Below are positions 1 to 11,358 of a stretch of DNA of 64,000 nucleotides, one piece after another; within the stretch, counting starts at the first letter, position 1; the number at the start of each line of letters is the position of its first letter. Location: positions 8,042,501 through 8,106,500 of the forward strand of contig CANTUQ010000037.1 in NCBI GenBank assembly GCA_947683425.1, written 5' to 3'. Source of the DNA: Excoecaria cochinchinensis. Its lineage: Eukaryota; Streptophyta; Magnoliopsida; Malpighiales; Euphorbiaceae. The notes under the pieces are model-generated. The model did not search any database and was not told the DNA's origin. It saw only the letters and a program-made list of their open reading frames with translations. The translations under genes were made by a program, and so were the position numbers.

Positions 1-249
1 TGTGTTATTTTGAGTAATTTAAAAATTGATTAAAATGATAATGTGAGTGATTTTATTGGAATTATTGATGGAAGTAGAGTATTGAAGTTGGTATAAAGTC
101 ATGCGTATGTGGGAAGTGTGAATTTGGGAAGGATAGTGTGTTAATGGGTAAGAAAGCAGAAAATAGAGCATAACTGTGATTTTCTAGAAAAGCATAGCTA
201 TGCTTTGGAAAAACATAGCTGTGTTTCAATGTAAATTATAGAAATTTGT

Positions 250-545
250 CGAGTCACGTGGCGGTAAGAAAATCCTGACCACTATGTGATCGTGCTAGAC
301 CTAAAGAATCTTAGCTATCCGTCGACCTACAAGATGAGCAAGAATGACGTTACCGACGTGTAAAAATATTTTGTCCAACAATATTTGAATCTTAACATCC
401 CATAAGGTGGTCAGGATATTTCTGTGCACTGTGTGGCATGTCACACGACGGGCAGGAATGTCCTTACCACCGTATAAAAATATTCTGTTTAACAGTACTT
501 GAACTTCGGTATTTCACACAGCGAGCAGGTTTATGTGACCGTCAT
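250..545. repeat. Cluster of degenerate GC-rich palindromes in LTR
   Basis: About four imperfect inverted repeats follow one another. The clearest are 253-290 (arms GTCACGTGGCGG and CCACTATGTGAT) and 440-475 (arms ACACGACGGGCAGG and CCTTACCACCGT). They are more decayed than those in the solo LTR at 8165-10611. CACGTG, a G-box core, occurs in the first left arm. Confidence 0.55.
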
Positions 546-671
546 ATGGCCCTTATTTTCCAAAATTTGTCAAAGAAATTTTGCTATGAAATGAACTCCA
601 AATTGAACCAAGTTAAATATAATAATTATTTGATAGTAATAAATGATATTTATTATATTTCTATACTGTTT

Positions 672-675
672 TATA

Positions 676-716
<41 letters not shown>
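672..716. repeat. (TA)n microsatellite
   Basis: A nearly pure TA run inside the LTR. Similar TA runs occur near 15463-15492, 24030-24052, 46930-46972 and 63579-63594. Confidence 0.85.
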
Positions 717-720
<4 letters not shown>

Positions 721-1579
721 GCAAGTTTTACGCAATGACAAGGCAATCATATAAATTGACTATGATCCTAATTTATACTCTTTTCTGCCTGTTTTAGACT
801 GGGTTGTGGATAAATAGACATGTCTATAGGGATCCTACTACTCCAGCCCCTATTTTGTCTTGTAGACCCTGTTTGGATCATCACATACCGTATAAAAGAT
901 AAATAACGTAATTAAAATGTATTGTACCTCCAGATATCTCTGTTCAGTATCTATGGCTATCCTTGTTTAATATTTTTTTCCCGTTATCCACTTTCTTAAA
1001 AAAAATGCAAGTAATTAGATGACAGTAAATGCAAGTAATCATGTGAACAGGAAATGTACTTGTAAAAGATATGTTGTTATTTATATTCTATTCGTCTTGG
1101 TTGTTATAATCACACGTAAATTATCTATCTGTGGATTGTATTTGTGCATTCATCGTGTATGTATGGGTTTTGATTGCTGCTGTGAGTAGTCATCCATTTT
1201 ATGCTAATTCCCCACTAAGCTATATGTTTAGCATGAATATTTCATCTTTGTAGATACCAAAGATAAAGTGAGTGCCAGGGACATTCCGTAGTAGCCAAAG
1301 CCAACACATCGATAGAAGATTCCAAATGTAGGGTCTACATTTTGTTATAAGTTTTGTACATGTTATCTTTTTGGCTTATAACTATGTATCTTAGCACCAT
1401 ATCAAGAAATGTATGTTATTAGAATGTCTTTTGGTATTGTAGATTATTATGGACTGTGTTAAAGTTGTATGAATAAATTAATTAAAAGATGAAATTTTAT
1501 ATTTCTGATCTCTAAGACTTGTGTATTGTTTTATTACACCCTCTTATCCTCTCAGGGGTATTAGAGGTGTTATACTACC

Positions 1580-1770
1580 ATCTGACCTCATTCAATTTTT
1601 GATCTTTTAGAATCTATCATTTGGTGCTTTCGTTGAGAGGTACTCTAGAACAGAGGGAAATAATGAATCTAATGATGATCAAAGAAGACCAAGGTCTATT
1701 GCTAGAAGGGAAGAACCCCATGGATCCCACACTTATAACAATCTTTTACCCATAGTCAATAAGAAGTATT
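1580..1770 (+). mobile_element. Tail of a plus-strand Tat-type LTR, PBS and leader
   Basis: The stretch 1590-1619 (tttttgatcttttagaatct core) is matched in inverted orientation at 1803-1830, the end of the minus-strand LTR of the large Tat element. After the LTR end (CA at 1618-1619) comes TTTGGTGCTTTCGTTGAGAG (1620-1639), the usual position of a primer-binding site, then a short open leader from an ATG at 1663. I infer a second Tat-type element on the plus strand whose remainder may be the gag/PR fragment at 38.7-40.66 kb. Confidence 0.5.
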
Positions 1771-1801
1771 TGGCACAACCAAAGAACACTCCAATCAGCA
1801 T

Positions 1802-2296
1802 CGATAGATTCTAAAAGATCAAAAAGTGAATGACGCCGGATGATAGTTCTTTGTAAGCCAATTGAATCAGTAAGAGAATTATATCTGCAATAAGACAAGC
1901 TCGGTTAGACTAGGCATAAGCACTCTGAATCTTAAGTTAGTAAGGCTTAGAGAGAGAATAAAGAAGAGAGAGTCTCAAGGATTCAATACCTGGTTCTACA
2001 ATGCCTTAGGCCATTTATAGTGGGTGTGTGAAAACACTTAAGTAATAAAAGTGGGTCTGCTCAAGTGTTAGAGCAAGTGAGAGGTGATGTAACAAGGAGC
2101 AACTAGAAGGCATAGGCACTACAGCGCGTTACTACACTTTGACAGGGGACATGCACTGTTAGTCTGATTGGACATGCTGTGCCGCTAGCTCCTGTATAGT
2201 TAGGTGTCATGTGCTGGAATTTGTGTCTCTAGGCTTTTGGTTCATGTTGGGCCTTAGGCTAAGATTGATTAACTCTTAAAGGATAGTGGTATTATC
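1802..2296 (-). repeat. 3' LTR of the Tat-lineage element
   Basis: In minus orientation this starts TGATAATACCACTATCC directly after the polypurine tract and ends near 1802 in the same sequence that ends the plus-strand LTR at 1619. Its length of about 495 bp is short beside the 2.5-kb Tekay-like LTRs here. The left boundary is fixed by homology only; the expected terminal CA seems mutated and no target duplication could be assigned. Confidence 0.55.
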
Positions 2297-2298
2297 AT

Positions 2299-2312
2299 TT
2301 GTCCCCCCTTGA
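2299..2312 (-). other. Polypurine tract of the Tat-lineage element
   Basis: On the minus strand a run AAGGGGGGAC sits just before TGATAATACC, the LTR start. This is where the plus-strand primer of reverse transcription is expected and it fixes the element's orientation. Confidence 0.65.
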
Positions 2313-2579
2313 AAGGATCAAATCGGATTAAAAATAAAAATAAAAATAAAGTCTTTTGTCGGTTCAATTTACTAATTTGTTTTGAATTTCAAATTTCAAA
2401 ATTTGAGTTTGTCCTTTTGCCTTCTCGACTGTTGAGTCGGTTCATTAATGGGGGCATTTCGTCCAGTGCGCTCATTAATAATGTCGCTTTAGTTTTTTCA
2501 CAAGCGGTGCTTCTGCTTTATTTGTGACACATGATGGGTTCGATTTTAATGCTTGGCTTGCTGGGGAAGTTACCTCTTA

Positions 2580-4250
2580 CATATAAATAGGTGGATTTCA
2601 TTTCATTTTCTACTTTTACAAAGCTTTAACTTCTTTTTCTTTGAAATTTTCAAGCTTTTTTCAATTTCTTCTCAAGTTCTTTAAGTTTTTTTAGAAATCC
2701 TTTTCTACAATTTTGTCCAAGTAAGTAATCGTTTACTTACATGTCCCTTAATTTTATAGAAATTTCATCTTCTTCGTATTCATCTTTATCTTCAAGTAAT
2801 TTAGGAATTTCAACCTAGAAACAATATCAGAATACCTTCTTTACCCTTTTGCTAATCAGAATGGCTATTAGCAGTTCATCAAAAGTAGATCTTGCCTTAG
2901 ACACTAGTTTATTCACTGATTATAGGACTAAAGGCCCTATAAACAAACCTACAAAACTTTTTAAATCAGAAGTAAGCAAACTGAAGAAGAAACATGACCT
3001 TTCTAAGGATGTGGCCGTTATTGCTTGTCCCTTCTCGATGTCGGTCTTTGAAGTTCCGTTCGAAGAAAACCAATTTGCTCGTCCTATTAAGCCCCGGAGG
3101 TTGAGGAAGACTTTTCAGTCTGAAACTGCCCCGTGTGCTGTTGTTGCTGCTACTGAGGAGTAAATTCTCTCTCCTACTTCTCTCTTTCTGCTCAACTGAT
3201 TGCCCTAATAGCGATAGAGGAGGTACCAGCCTCTGCAACATCCCCAAGGATCGAACTATATTTGAGAAGCCCGAGGGGTCATCTGCTATGGCCACTGCTT
3301 TCGGTACTCTTGCTTTGGGACTTGAGTCTCTTTCTTTGAAAAAGATCTTGGTCTAAAGGTTTAAAGAGGGGTTTTCCATTTGGAATCTCTAAGTTTTTGA
3401 GTTTCTAGGCCATGGCCTCATGTCCAAAAAAGACTTCCAGGATATGGGTCGCGTTACTTCATCCTCTTAGGAACTCGCTGAGAAGCAATGGGGTGCCTTC
3501 TAGGTAAAATTTTTGTCATTTGATTAAGTTTAAAATTTTGACTCTCGATTTTTTCTAACTTAATCTTCACTTGCTTGAAACAGGTGGTTTGGAGGGGAAT
3601 GTGCCTCTATGCTAAGAATTTGAACTTAAAAGAGAGGTTGGGTGATAAGTCCATATCAGAGCAGGAGCTTTAAAAGAAGGTCGAGTTTTTGGCGAAAGAT
3701 GCTGAGAGTTTTCGATCTAAAAACCTTTAGTTCATATTGCAAATCTCTTAACTCAACAAACTCTCAGTTAAAATCTTAGAATTCTTAGCTCTCCTGAAAG
3801 AATTATTTACTATCCTCTGATTATTCTCGAGTCCTAGCTCAAATAGAAGAGCTTCAAAAAGGGTGTACTCTTTGGAATCTATCTAGTAGGAGTCTAAAAA
3901 GATGCAGTGCTTTCTATATGAAGCCCATCAGAAGGAGCTGGCCGATTAAGAGGAAACCATACTGCAACAATTGAGTGATGCCTAGAGCAATCTTTTAGCT
4001 TGTATTATAATCAGTGTGAAAGATGCTTTCCTGGAGTTAACTTCAACTGGCTGGCTGATTCGATCGCCTTGCCTAAAGTTCCTTCTGAGGGAGGGGACGC
4101 AACCTCCTACCGACGATGCACCCGGGGGAAGGAGAGGATGTAGATATAGAGGATTAGAATAGGATATTTTTCTTTTTGAATTGTAAATTGAAACTTGTTT
4201 GTGCTTAAAATTTAAATCAATGAAATTATCTCACATTCACAATTTCAGTC
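2580..4250 (+). pseudogene. Antisense accessory ORF of the Tat element (decayed)
   Basis: Between integrase and 3' LTR, on the strand opposite to pol, lies a gene-like unit. A TATA-like CATATAAATAGG sits near 2580-2591, followed by a pyrimidine-rich leader and a 104-codon frame (2849-3163; ATG at 2861 is a possible start). Beyond this the reading continues with stops through a possible intron (3503-3584, GTAAAA...ACAG) into a segment with the look of a coiled coil, rich in Leu, Lys, Glu and Gln. Extra ORFs antisense to pol are known from Tat-lineage elements, and position and strand fit. No enzymatic domain is seen and several stops make it inactive. The function of such ORFs is unknown to me. 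Confidence 0.5.
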
Positions 4251-4729
4251 TTCATTTTTATTGTCCTTTTAATTATCGCATTGCAATAGTAATTCGAACG
4301 AACAAATTTTTCATCAATTAAACTTAGCTATTTGGCCTTAAGAGACTTAAAAGACTTAGAAAATTATTCAATTTCATATATGAAAGTTAATAAGCAAGTA
4401 ATATGATTGGATATCATAATCATTTTACCAATTAATTAGGGAAAAATCACCAAGTAAAGCAAATAATCACATCGAACATGATTTTGCAAATCAAATTGGG
4501 AATAGTCATCAAAGCTGCGAGGCAAATAATCAGAGAAGATATGACTTTCACATATTAACTTGGGAGCGATTGTCAAGTGTAATAAAGCGAATAAGTCAAT
4601 CTAGTTAATTTTGTAATAGCTTTGGGAAAAGTCTATAACTTGTATATTCAATAATCAATTCGATCGGAATACAATGTTACATTAAATTCTTTTTAAGCAC
4701 ATCATCATTCCATGATCTTGGAATATTCG

Positions 4730-5790
4730 AACCATCTAAGGTTCTTAATTTATAAGTGATTTTGCTAAAGACCTTGGAAACTTCATAAGGTCATTTCCAG
4801 TTAGGCATGAGCTTTTCGCGTCCAACATTTCCATTGCTGATTTTGGCCTTTCTTATGACCAGATATCGAACAATAAAAGTTCTTGACTTCACCTTATTGT
4901 TGTGAGACTTGGTGAATTTCTGCCTATAAGCTACTATCTCGATATAGACATCATTCCTTCTTTCTTCAATCAGATCCAAATGTTATCTTTTTTTTTTTTG
5001 CTCATTGTTCTGATTAGAGAAAAATACCAGTTGATAAGATAAAATTTTGATCTCTACTTGTATTACTACTTCCGACCCGTACACTAGCAGCAATGGAGTT
5101 TGTAAAGTCTCAGCTCTAGTCGAGGTCCTGTAAGGCCATAAAATCATTTACAAATCTTTTATCCAGTTGCCCTTAGCTTCTCTTAAACTTTTCTTTAACC
5201 CTTTCAAAATGGTTGGATTAGAGACTTCAATCTTCCCATTGCTTTGTGTATGAGGCAGTAAAATGAATCTACGGTTGATGTTTAGATTAGAGCAAAAGGT
5301 TCTAAAGATTGAGATGTTAAACTGCTTATCGTTATTCGTAATAAAAACCTTCGGTAAGTCGTACCTATAAATAATTTCTTTTCATGCAAAGTTTTTAATC
5401 CTCTCAGTAATAATTATGGACAAAAGCTTAACTTCAATCCGCTTTGAGAATTTCCATGGGGAAATGGACCTGGGATATCCAACCCCTTCTGGTCAGATGG
5501 CCAGGAGATGCTGATCAGTTGCTGATCGACTACTGGTTGCCTGATAATTGTTGCTTGGATTTGACATTACTGGTATTTTTATCCCTTTTCTGTGCGCCTT
5601 TAAAGATGCTTGGCTAGAAATAGTAGGTTTGCAGTAACTTTCTCGCAATTGCTCTGCTAGCCTTATAAGCCCTTAAATTCCTTCATGGATCTCTCTAATG
5701 ATGTAGTTCCCATCTTCTCTTGCTACGCACTTGAGCTATGGATGGCTAAATGCTTTCTTATACAATTCATACTCAATTATAGAATAATTG
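4730..5790 (-). pseudogene. Integrase of the Tat element (degenerate)
   Basis: The minus strand reads in pieces as a Ty3/gypsy integrase. A zinc-domain region with 'HEGI' and 'LRESYCKPT' (about 5700-5600) is followed by 'ISWPSDQKGLDIPGPFP' (about 5510-5450), equivalent to the PW...GIDIVGPFP signature. The C-terminal piece at 4979-4791 (MDLIEERRNDVYIEIVAY start) matches the usual DLLEEKRD...Y..RV region. Frameshifts and stops interrupt it throughout, and I could not recover the DDE triad in one frame. Together with the RNase H piece upstream it shows pol order RT-RH-aRH-IN. Confidence 0.6.
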
Positions 5791-6256
5791 AGTGACTTTC
5801 TTGTGATCTTCCTTGCTTTAGCACTGTCTACGAGCAATTCACTCGTTAAAAGGTATCTAATGATCAGTCTCATCCATGTGCTCTCTTACTGCTCAATTTT
5901 CAGTTCTTCTAGTTCTTCAAGGGAAAAAGAAAACTACTCTTCTGCTATTATAGTTTTCTCAATCTCTTGCTGCTCAGAGGCTGCCATTTTAGCAAGCCGA
6001 TCAACCGAGCTAGTGTCCTCCCTAGGCACTTTTTTTAGGCTCTATGCTATCCCAGCATCTTCCAACTGCTTTAATGCTATTTTAACTTTTGCTAAGTACC
6101 TTTTTTTTCTGTTTTCTTCTTTGGCTTCAAAGCTTCTAAGTACTTGGCTTGTTATCAACTGAGAATCACTCTTGATCCTAAGTCTTTCCGATTGAATGGA
6201 CTTGACCAGCCTTAGGCCTTATAGAATTGCTTCATACTCTGCCTTACTATTAGACA
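5790..6256 (-). pseudogene. C-terminal part of the archaeal-type RNase H (aRH)
   Basis: The minus strand gives 'VSNSKAEYEAIL', an in-frame stop, then 'GLRLVKSIQSERLRIKSD' and 'SQLITSQVLRSFEA'. This matches the TNNEAEYEALL-GLRLA...SDSQLVVNQV pattern of the second RNase H found in Tat elements. It continues the N-terminal part at 11600-11359, from which it is separated by the LTR at 6262-11353. The linker towards integrase (about 6130-5790) is Glu/Lys-rich and contains stops. Confidence 0.65.
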
Positions 6257-7089
6257 CCTTGTGTACCATCCTCTCTCCCCCAACCCCCTTCCCCTCTTCC
6301 TCTGGCCTCCCCCCATCCATATATCCTAGGAGGAACTGGGTGTGCTACTCTATGTTTACACTGATAACTAATCAATTGACTAGTTCAATTAATAATTATA
6401 AACCATTTTATTTAAAACTTATTTTTAAATGTTAAGATATTCACTAGCATCCACTTACCTCGCTTACAAACCTTCCTGAGATTACTATGCAATATTTTAC
6501 ATTCAAAATTATTTAACATATGACAATATACAATTATTTATACAAATTACGTTATGCTTTAATTTTTCACTTATTCCACATATAAAGTTACTTATATAAC
6601 ATCATACAAATGACATACTAAGCAGTATCCTATTTACAACTTATACTGAACATTTTTATAACCAAAATCATGCATAATCTTATATCAGGATTTATTCATA
6701 TTGCTATCTAAATTACCATGCACATTTATCAATTCTTTATGACTTGGCTCAAATACAATCACTTATTGCTTGATTTAAGTTTAAAAACACCATTAGTTTT
6801 CAATGATTTGGTTCGAATTTAAAATAATATTCCAAGTTTTCTACATATCCCATTAATTTAGGGAATTAAAACCGTGTAGTTCTACATGTATTATTACTTT
6901 ACACATGATCATTGACATATAATTAAGTTAACATATAATCAAATTTCAACAATAAAGTTAAAATTTATAGTATATATTGTATAAACACTAATCCATATTG
7001 ATAATTCTCATATGAATAATTTATTATTACTTAACCACCTCATTTACATGTTCTTAAATAGCCTGAATTCTCAATAGGTGGATAACGTG

Positions 7090-7260
7090 AACACTGGATA
7101 TGACTAGGGTATCAAACACTATATACTAAATAAATAGTATAAATCACTAGAGACACAATGGTCTCGATACACTAGATACAAAGTAGGTATCATTCACTAG
7201 AGATATAATGGTCTCGATACACTAGATATAAAGTAGGTATCAAACACTAAACACGATGCG
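7090..7260. repeat. Short tandem repeat 'cactagagayacaatggtctcgata'
   Basis: Two to three copies of a unit of about 60 bp (ACTAGAGA..CAATGGTCTCGAT..ACTAGATA..AAAGTAGGTATC) occur in tandem. A similar doubled block, with different sequence, is found in the related LTR at 32310-32470, so duplication at this LTR position has happened repeatedly. Confidence 0.6.
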
Positions 7261-7763
7261 GTGTCATCACTAGCAGCTGTAATCTTTATCCTTTATAAGC
7301 ATGCACATCTATCCACGACTATTTATAATTCAGGCTTAAACTTAAAAACTTCCTTCACTACTTCAGTTACACTACATTTGTTTATATAACCTTTCAAATC
7401 ACTGCATATTTAACTATAGTTATATAATCACTCTATGATGCCATATACTTTTAGTAATGTAAATGCATAAACATTAATCATAAACATATATTTATTTTAC
7501 ATAGACTTTGTTTACATCAATATCTCAATGTATTTTCCTATATAAATATGCATATCTAATATAACATGACAAGTTACTTCATTTATCAATAATAGTCATT
7601 TTTAATTTATATTTTCATAATAATTCTATGTAAATTCATGTAATACAGGTCACTCTATTAATTTTTTTATCTTTTAATGTGATTAGTCAAGTTTCATTAT
7701 CATTCAATTTAAATTGAATTCATTTGATCAATATCTTCATCTATAAAATTCTGATTTTTAAAA

Positions 7764-7914
7764 GTCAAATGGTGGTGAGGAAATCCTAACCACCGTGCAG
7801 CATGATACACTTAAATTACAAAGAAAACAGAAGTGTTTTATACAGTGGGGAGAACATTCTTCCCACCGTGAGGGTCATCACATGGTGGGCAGGAGAACCT
7901 AACCACCGCTTGGA
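7764..7914. repeat. Three GC-rich palindromes in LTR
   Basis: Inverted repeats at 7764-7800 (ATGGTGG...CCACCGT), about 7842-7872 (CAGTGGGGAG...CTTCCCACCGTG) and 7878-7914 (CATGGTGGG...CCACCG). Loops are themselves partly symmetrical (GAGGAAATCCTAA). Same arm class as in the solo LTRs at 8165 and 25146. Confidence 0.7.
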
Positions 7915-9285
7915 TCAACATAAAACCCATGATTTCCTCTACAATTATATTTAATATACTGCTCCTATCAATTGTCATTTTTAAGCTTTGTTTCATTAAC
8001 AACATTCATTAATAGTCTCCTTAAGATCATTATAATACAATAATAATTCAATTTAGGCAATACTTAATGAATTATATCCTATAATATACAGTTTGTTACT
8101 GTAACAAGAACAAAACTCCATTCTACCATTCTATCTCAATTTCACCTATCTTAGGGACATAATTTGTAACAACCCAAATAGGGCCTGGTCGGAATCTGTG
8201 TTTTAAGTCGGATAAGTGAGGGTATTTTTCGTAATTTGGGTAAGAAGAATTTTTGACATTTAAGAATTTTGTGTTAAGGAACTAATTAATTAAGTGTTAA
8301 GTGAAGTGAAGGGAATATTAGTGTGTGTTTATAGTGTATAGTTGTAGGGTGTTAATGGACTTAAGGTTTTATTGGGTGATTTATGGTGCATGGTGCCTTG
8401 GAGGTAGTGGAATTATAAGATATACTATGGTGTGAGTGAGTGTATGGTGTATAGAAGATATTTGTGTAAAAATAAGGCTTGAGTGTGGTTAGTGTATGGT
8501 GCCATTAGAGGATGAATTAAGATGGATTGATGGATTCCCTTGGATTGTGACATGTGGCAAGAGGATGGTGAGTAATTAATGAAAGTAGGAGAGAGGAAGA
8601 GAGGGGCAGATTTTGGGTGAGGCTTCCCGTGGAAGCTATCTCAAATTTCCCCTTTTCTTTCTCATTTTCCCGTCCTCCCCTCTCTCTTGCTTTCATTCTT
8701 CTTCTCTCATCTCTCTCTTTGCTTGTGTTTTCTTGGAGTTTTGAGTGGGATCTTTGAAGGTAAGTGGTTGAGTTCGGATTGGGGTCTCGTATTTGTTTTG
8801 TTCTATGATTTCGGGTTTTGGTTTGTGTTTGGTTTCGATTTAAGTGTTTGTGGCTGGGTTTTTGTGCAAGAATCGGAAGAGAGAAGGAAGAGCAAGGGCA
8901 AGGATATAGTGGATTCGTGAGGAACTTGGTTCGAAGCTTCGTTTTCTAGGTTTGGGAGTGTATTCTTGAATGTTTGTTTGGGATTTTGTCTAATTGTGAA
9001 TGTGTGTAAAATTATGTGTTTATGAGATATTCTGGAAGTTATATGCCATGGGTTGGTATTTGGTTGAGTTTAGTTTGTGGTGTTTAGAACTCACTTTATG
9101 TTTTTATGTAGTGATGTTGCTCTTAGAATTCATGAGTAAGATTTGTTGAAGATATGATTCTTTGATGTTTGGATTGAGTTTCTAGTGTTATTGGAGTGTG
9201 AAATTGCTTGATTGAAGTGAAGGTTGTGAGATTTTGGCTTGAAAGACCTGGAAATTTGCCCTGAGGAATCCCATCTGGGCATGGG

Positions 9286-9608
9286 TCACGGTGGCAACCA
9301 ATCTTGTTACCACCGTGAGCCACGAACCAGATGCATTCTACCGTGAAGTTTGGTACGTCACGGTGGCAACCAATCTTGTTACCACCGTGAGGTATCCAGA
9401 CTTTTGATTCTGTCTGGCTGTTTTGGTATGTCACGGTGGCAACCAATCTTGTTACCACAGTGAGGTATCCAAACTTTTGATTCTGTCTGACTGCTTGGTA
9501 TGTCACGGTGACAACCATTTTGGTTACCACCGTGAGGTACCCCAGACTTGCTTTCTGCCCAGGATCTCTGGTATGTCACGGTGGCAACCAATCTGATTAC
9601 CACCGTGA
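9286..9608. repeat. Five-unit tandem array of 33-bp palindromes, period 72-73 bp
   Basis: Units begin at 9286, 9358, 9431, 9503 and 9576, so spacing is 72, 73, 72 and 73 bp. Each has arms TCACGGTGG and CCACCGTGA around a mostly constant 15-base loop (CAACCAATCTTGTTA). Arms are intact in four units; unit 3 has one change (CCACAGTGA). Spacers share a 'TATCC.ACTTTTGATTCTGTCTG' theme. Short reading frames on both strands here are by-products of the array. Confidence 0.9.
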
Positions 9609-10237
9609 CCTACCCTGTTTTGCAATAAAATCCTTTCTGTTATGCGCGTTTTATGAATGTTTAATTATGATTTTTTTTGCACGTGATACCATGTATTATG
9701 GATTTTTGTATTCATCTGTTGGCATCTGTCAGTTGATCAGCTTTTATAAAAGGTGTTGCATTTGAACATTGTCTTGTTTGTTTAATGTCATGTGAGAGTA
9801 TGTTGTCGAGCCTGAAGTGTCAAGGTATAGGATAATTAAGCATGCTTAAGAAGGGTTAGTTTACAGCTGTTCTGTCCGCCCGTTTGGGCGAAGCGGTCGA
9901 CCTCCGAGATGGTCATTTTCGTGTAGTGATAAAATGTTTTGAGACTCCGGTCTCCCGCGCTACCTTCGGGTATTAAAGTGTTTTTTTTGAGGCTTCGATC
10001 TCCCGTGCCGTGTTCCCGTATCCTCCACCATTGATTTCAGGCTATTGTGTGAACTGTCTGGTATTGGTTTAGCGAAGTGTTCTGATTATGGTGTGACTCT
10101 GAGTAGTGCATTGATTCAGTGTTATGTACTATTTATCCTGATTATATATTTATATATCTGTACTCTGATTCATATTGTTTTATGAATATTAGTGCATGTT
10201 TTCGTGTATAGTGCTCTGTTGTGTTTGTTTCTCCCCA

Positions 10238-10280
10238 CTAAGCGTTATCGCTTAGCACGGGCTTTTATCCCGTGCAGGTG
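10238..10280. promoter_or_regulatory. Conserved double hairpin of Tekay-like LTRs
   Basis: CTAAGCG-TTAT-CGCTTAG is followed at once by CACGGGC-TTTTAT-CCCGTG, then CAGGTGGCG. The same pair occurs at 27841-27880 and 31833-31872 (+), 25482-25522 (- strand) and 63820-63861 (- strand), and a weaker form at 1214-1232. Its position, a few hundred bases before the LTR end, and its conservation when surrounding sequence has diverged suggest an RNA-level role such as 3'-end formation or packaging. That role is inference. Confidence 0.6.
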
Positions 10281-10616
10281 GCGTGAAGGTTTTTGGGTTG
10301 CTCGAGTCGCGCATCTGCAGGCTGGCCACATAGAAGTCCAGTTATTTATTTTGTCTCCTCCTGTAATTCTTTTTGTATATGTATTTCGTTATTTTGTAAA
10401 GGTTTTTAAAATGTAATCTTTTGTGCTATAGTAAATAACTCATATTTTGATTATTTATGTACTGAAGTATAACTCCTACTATACTTTCTAAGATTTATTA
10501 TTATGGGTTTTAGTATGCTTCCGCTTTATGCTTTGTCGCGTCGTGAGTGAGCGTCGTGTAGCGCGCCCGCCGACGCCCTTCCAACGGGGGGGCGGCGGCG
10601 GGGGTGTTACATAATT

Positions 10617-11315
10617 AAACTTTAAGTTCTTCTAATCATTTATAGATATACCTCTTATGAAATTATAGTAACTGGAATTATCTCATTTGAAATTCTATAA
10701 ATAGAATTATACTCAAAATACCAGAGGTTGCTTTATAAACATGTAATCCAATCAAACTCTCATCATTTTCATGCTTATTAATTAATACAAATCAATTCAA
10801 TTCACAACTATCAATCACATTTTAATTCACATACAAAGTTTCCATAACTAGAAGTAAGTCAATTACTATAAACTTGCTCAAGATAATTCTTTCTCCTTCT
10901 TTTCCTCTTCATCTACAAACTTTTCTTTATCATTTCTTAATCTCTCAGCATTACATATACACACGTAACCTAGTGTCTTTTTTTCTTCTTAAACCCGATC
11001 AAATTAGATTCATTTTTTTTCTTGTTCTTTCTTCCCTCTCTTTTATATGCATGCAGGAACCTTTGTTGGCTTCCTCTTAATGTCACACTTGAGTTCCACT
11101 CACAAATTGATTAACTCCATTATTTCCTTAATATAATTCGTGTTTACATTAATTAATTACTTATTTACCATTAATCATGGCTTTTCATAATCCAAACACT
11201 TAACTATTTTATTTTCTTTAATTAAGTCCTTTCTAAACTCTTAATTCCTTTCGATTTAATCATTTTCTTACTATTAGCTATTCTAATTCTAATTTACCAA
11301 TTTAATCTTTAATTA
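10617..11315. other. AT-rich LTR sequence without genes
   Basis: The remainder (5' part) of the minus-strand LTR 6262-11353. No reading frame resembles a known protein; the short frame at 10874-11080 is not supported. Confidence 0.6.
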
Positions 11316-11358
11316 TTAGGCCATTATGTATGCCTTAATTTGTCTAAGATGTACTTTG

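Larger units (their letters stand above)
1..1573 (+). mobile_element. 3' part of a Tekay-like LTR, cut by the window edge
   Basis: This is the last part of a long LTR that begins before the window. It shares landmarks with the complete solo LTRs here: palindromes of the GGTGG...CCACC type, a 'gggatcct...tagaccctgtttgg' block, a 'CCCCACTAAGC...GTTTAGCATG' hairpin near 1210-1235, and an end close to GGTGTTATA at 1573 (others end GGTGTTACA). Beyond 1573 the sequence becomes the tail of a different LTR, so this copy seems inserted there. The duplication cannot be tested because the other end is missing. No coding region was found; the 119-codon frame at 438-797 runs through an AT microsatellite. 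Confidence 0.65.
8165..10611 (+). mobile_element. Solo Tekay-like LTR with perfect TAATT duplication
   Basis: It starts TGTAACAACCCAAATAGGGC and ends GGGGTGTTACA. The flanks are TAATT at 8160-8164 and 10612-10616, a perfect 5-bp target duplication. Length is 2447 bp with no PBS, PPT or coding region, so it is a solo LTR left by LTR-LTR recombination. It carries the five-unit palindrome array at 9286-9608 and the conserved double hairpin at 10238-10280. The last 60 bp before the end are GC-rich (ggggggcggcggcgggg). It sits inside the minus-strand LTR 6262-11353. Confidence 0.9.
6262..11353 (-). mobile_element. Solo Tekay-like LTR inserted in aRH, itself interrupted
   Basis: The left end TGTACCATCC (6262) and right end near 11353 are flanked by CCTTG (6257-6261) and CTTTG (11354-11358), a 4/5 target duplication. 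RNase H reading resumes exactly across it. Without the insertion at 8165-10611 it is about 2.64 kb. The interior holds blocks shared with the other LTRs on the minus strand: a ggcatg.../...cactag tandem region (7090-7260), palindromes at 7764-7914, and AATGGCC near its 5' end (about 11316-11326). No internal domain was seen, so it is a solo LTR. Confidence 0.7.

Noticed and set aside
9286..9608. CRISPR-like appearance of regularly spaced palindromes
   Set aside because: Spacers are similar to each other, the host is a plant and the array lies within an LTR; no cas genes.
9123..9765. Short frames of both strands over the palindrome array
   Set aside because: Translated tandem repeat; the repeated peptide follows the 72-73-bp period.
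11300..11356. Apparent duplication of aRH codons at the two edges of LTR 6262-11353
   Set aside because: Only CCTTG/CTTTG is a true target duplication; the extra resemblance (TAAGGCA...) lies inside the LTR end and is probably coincidence.
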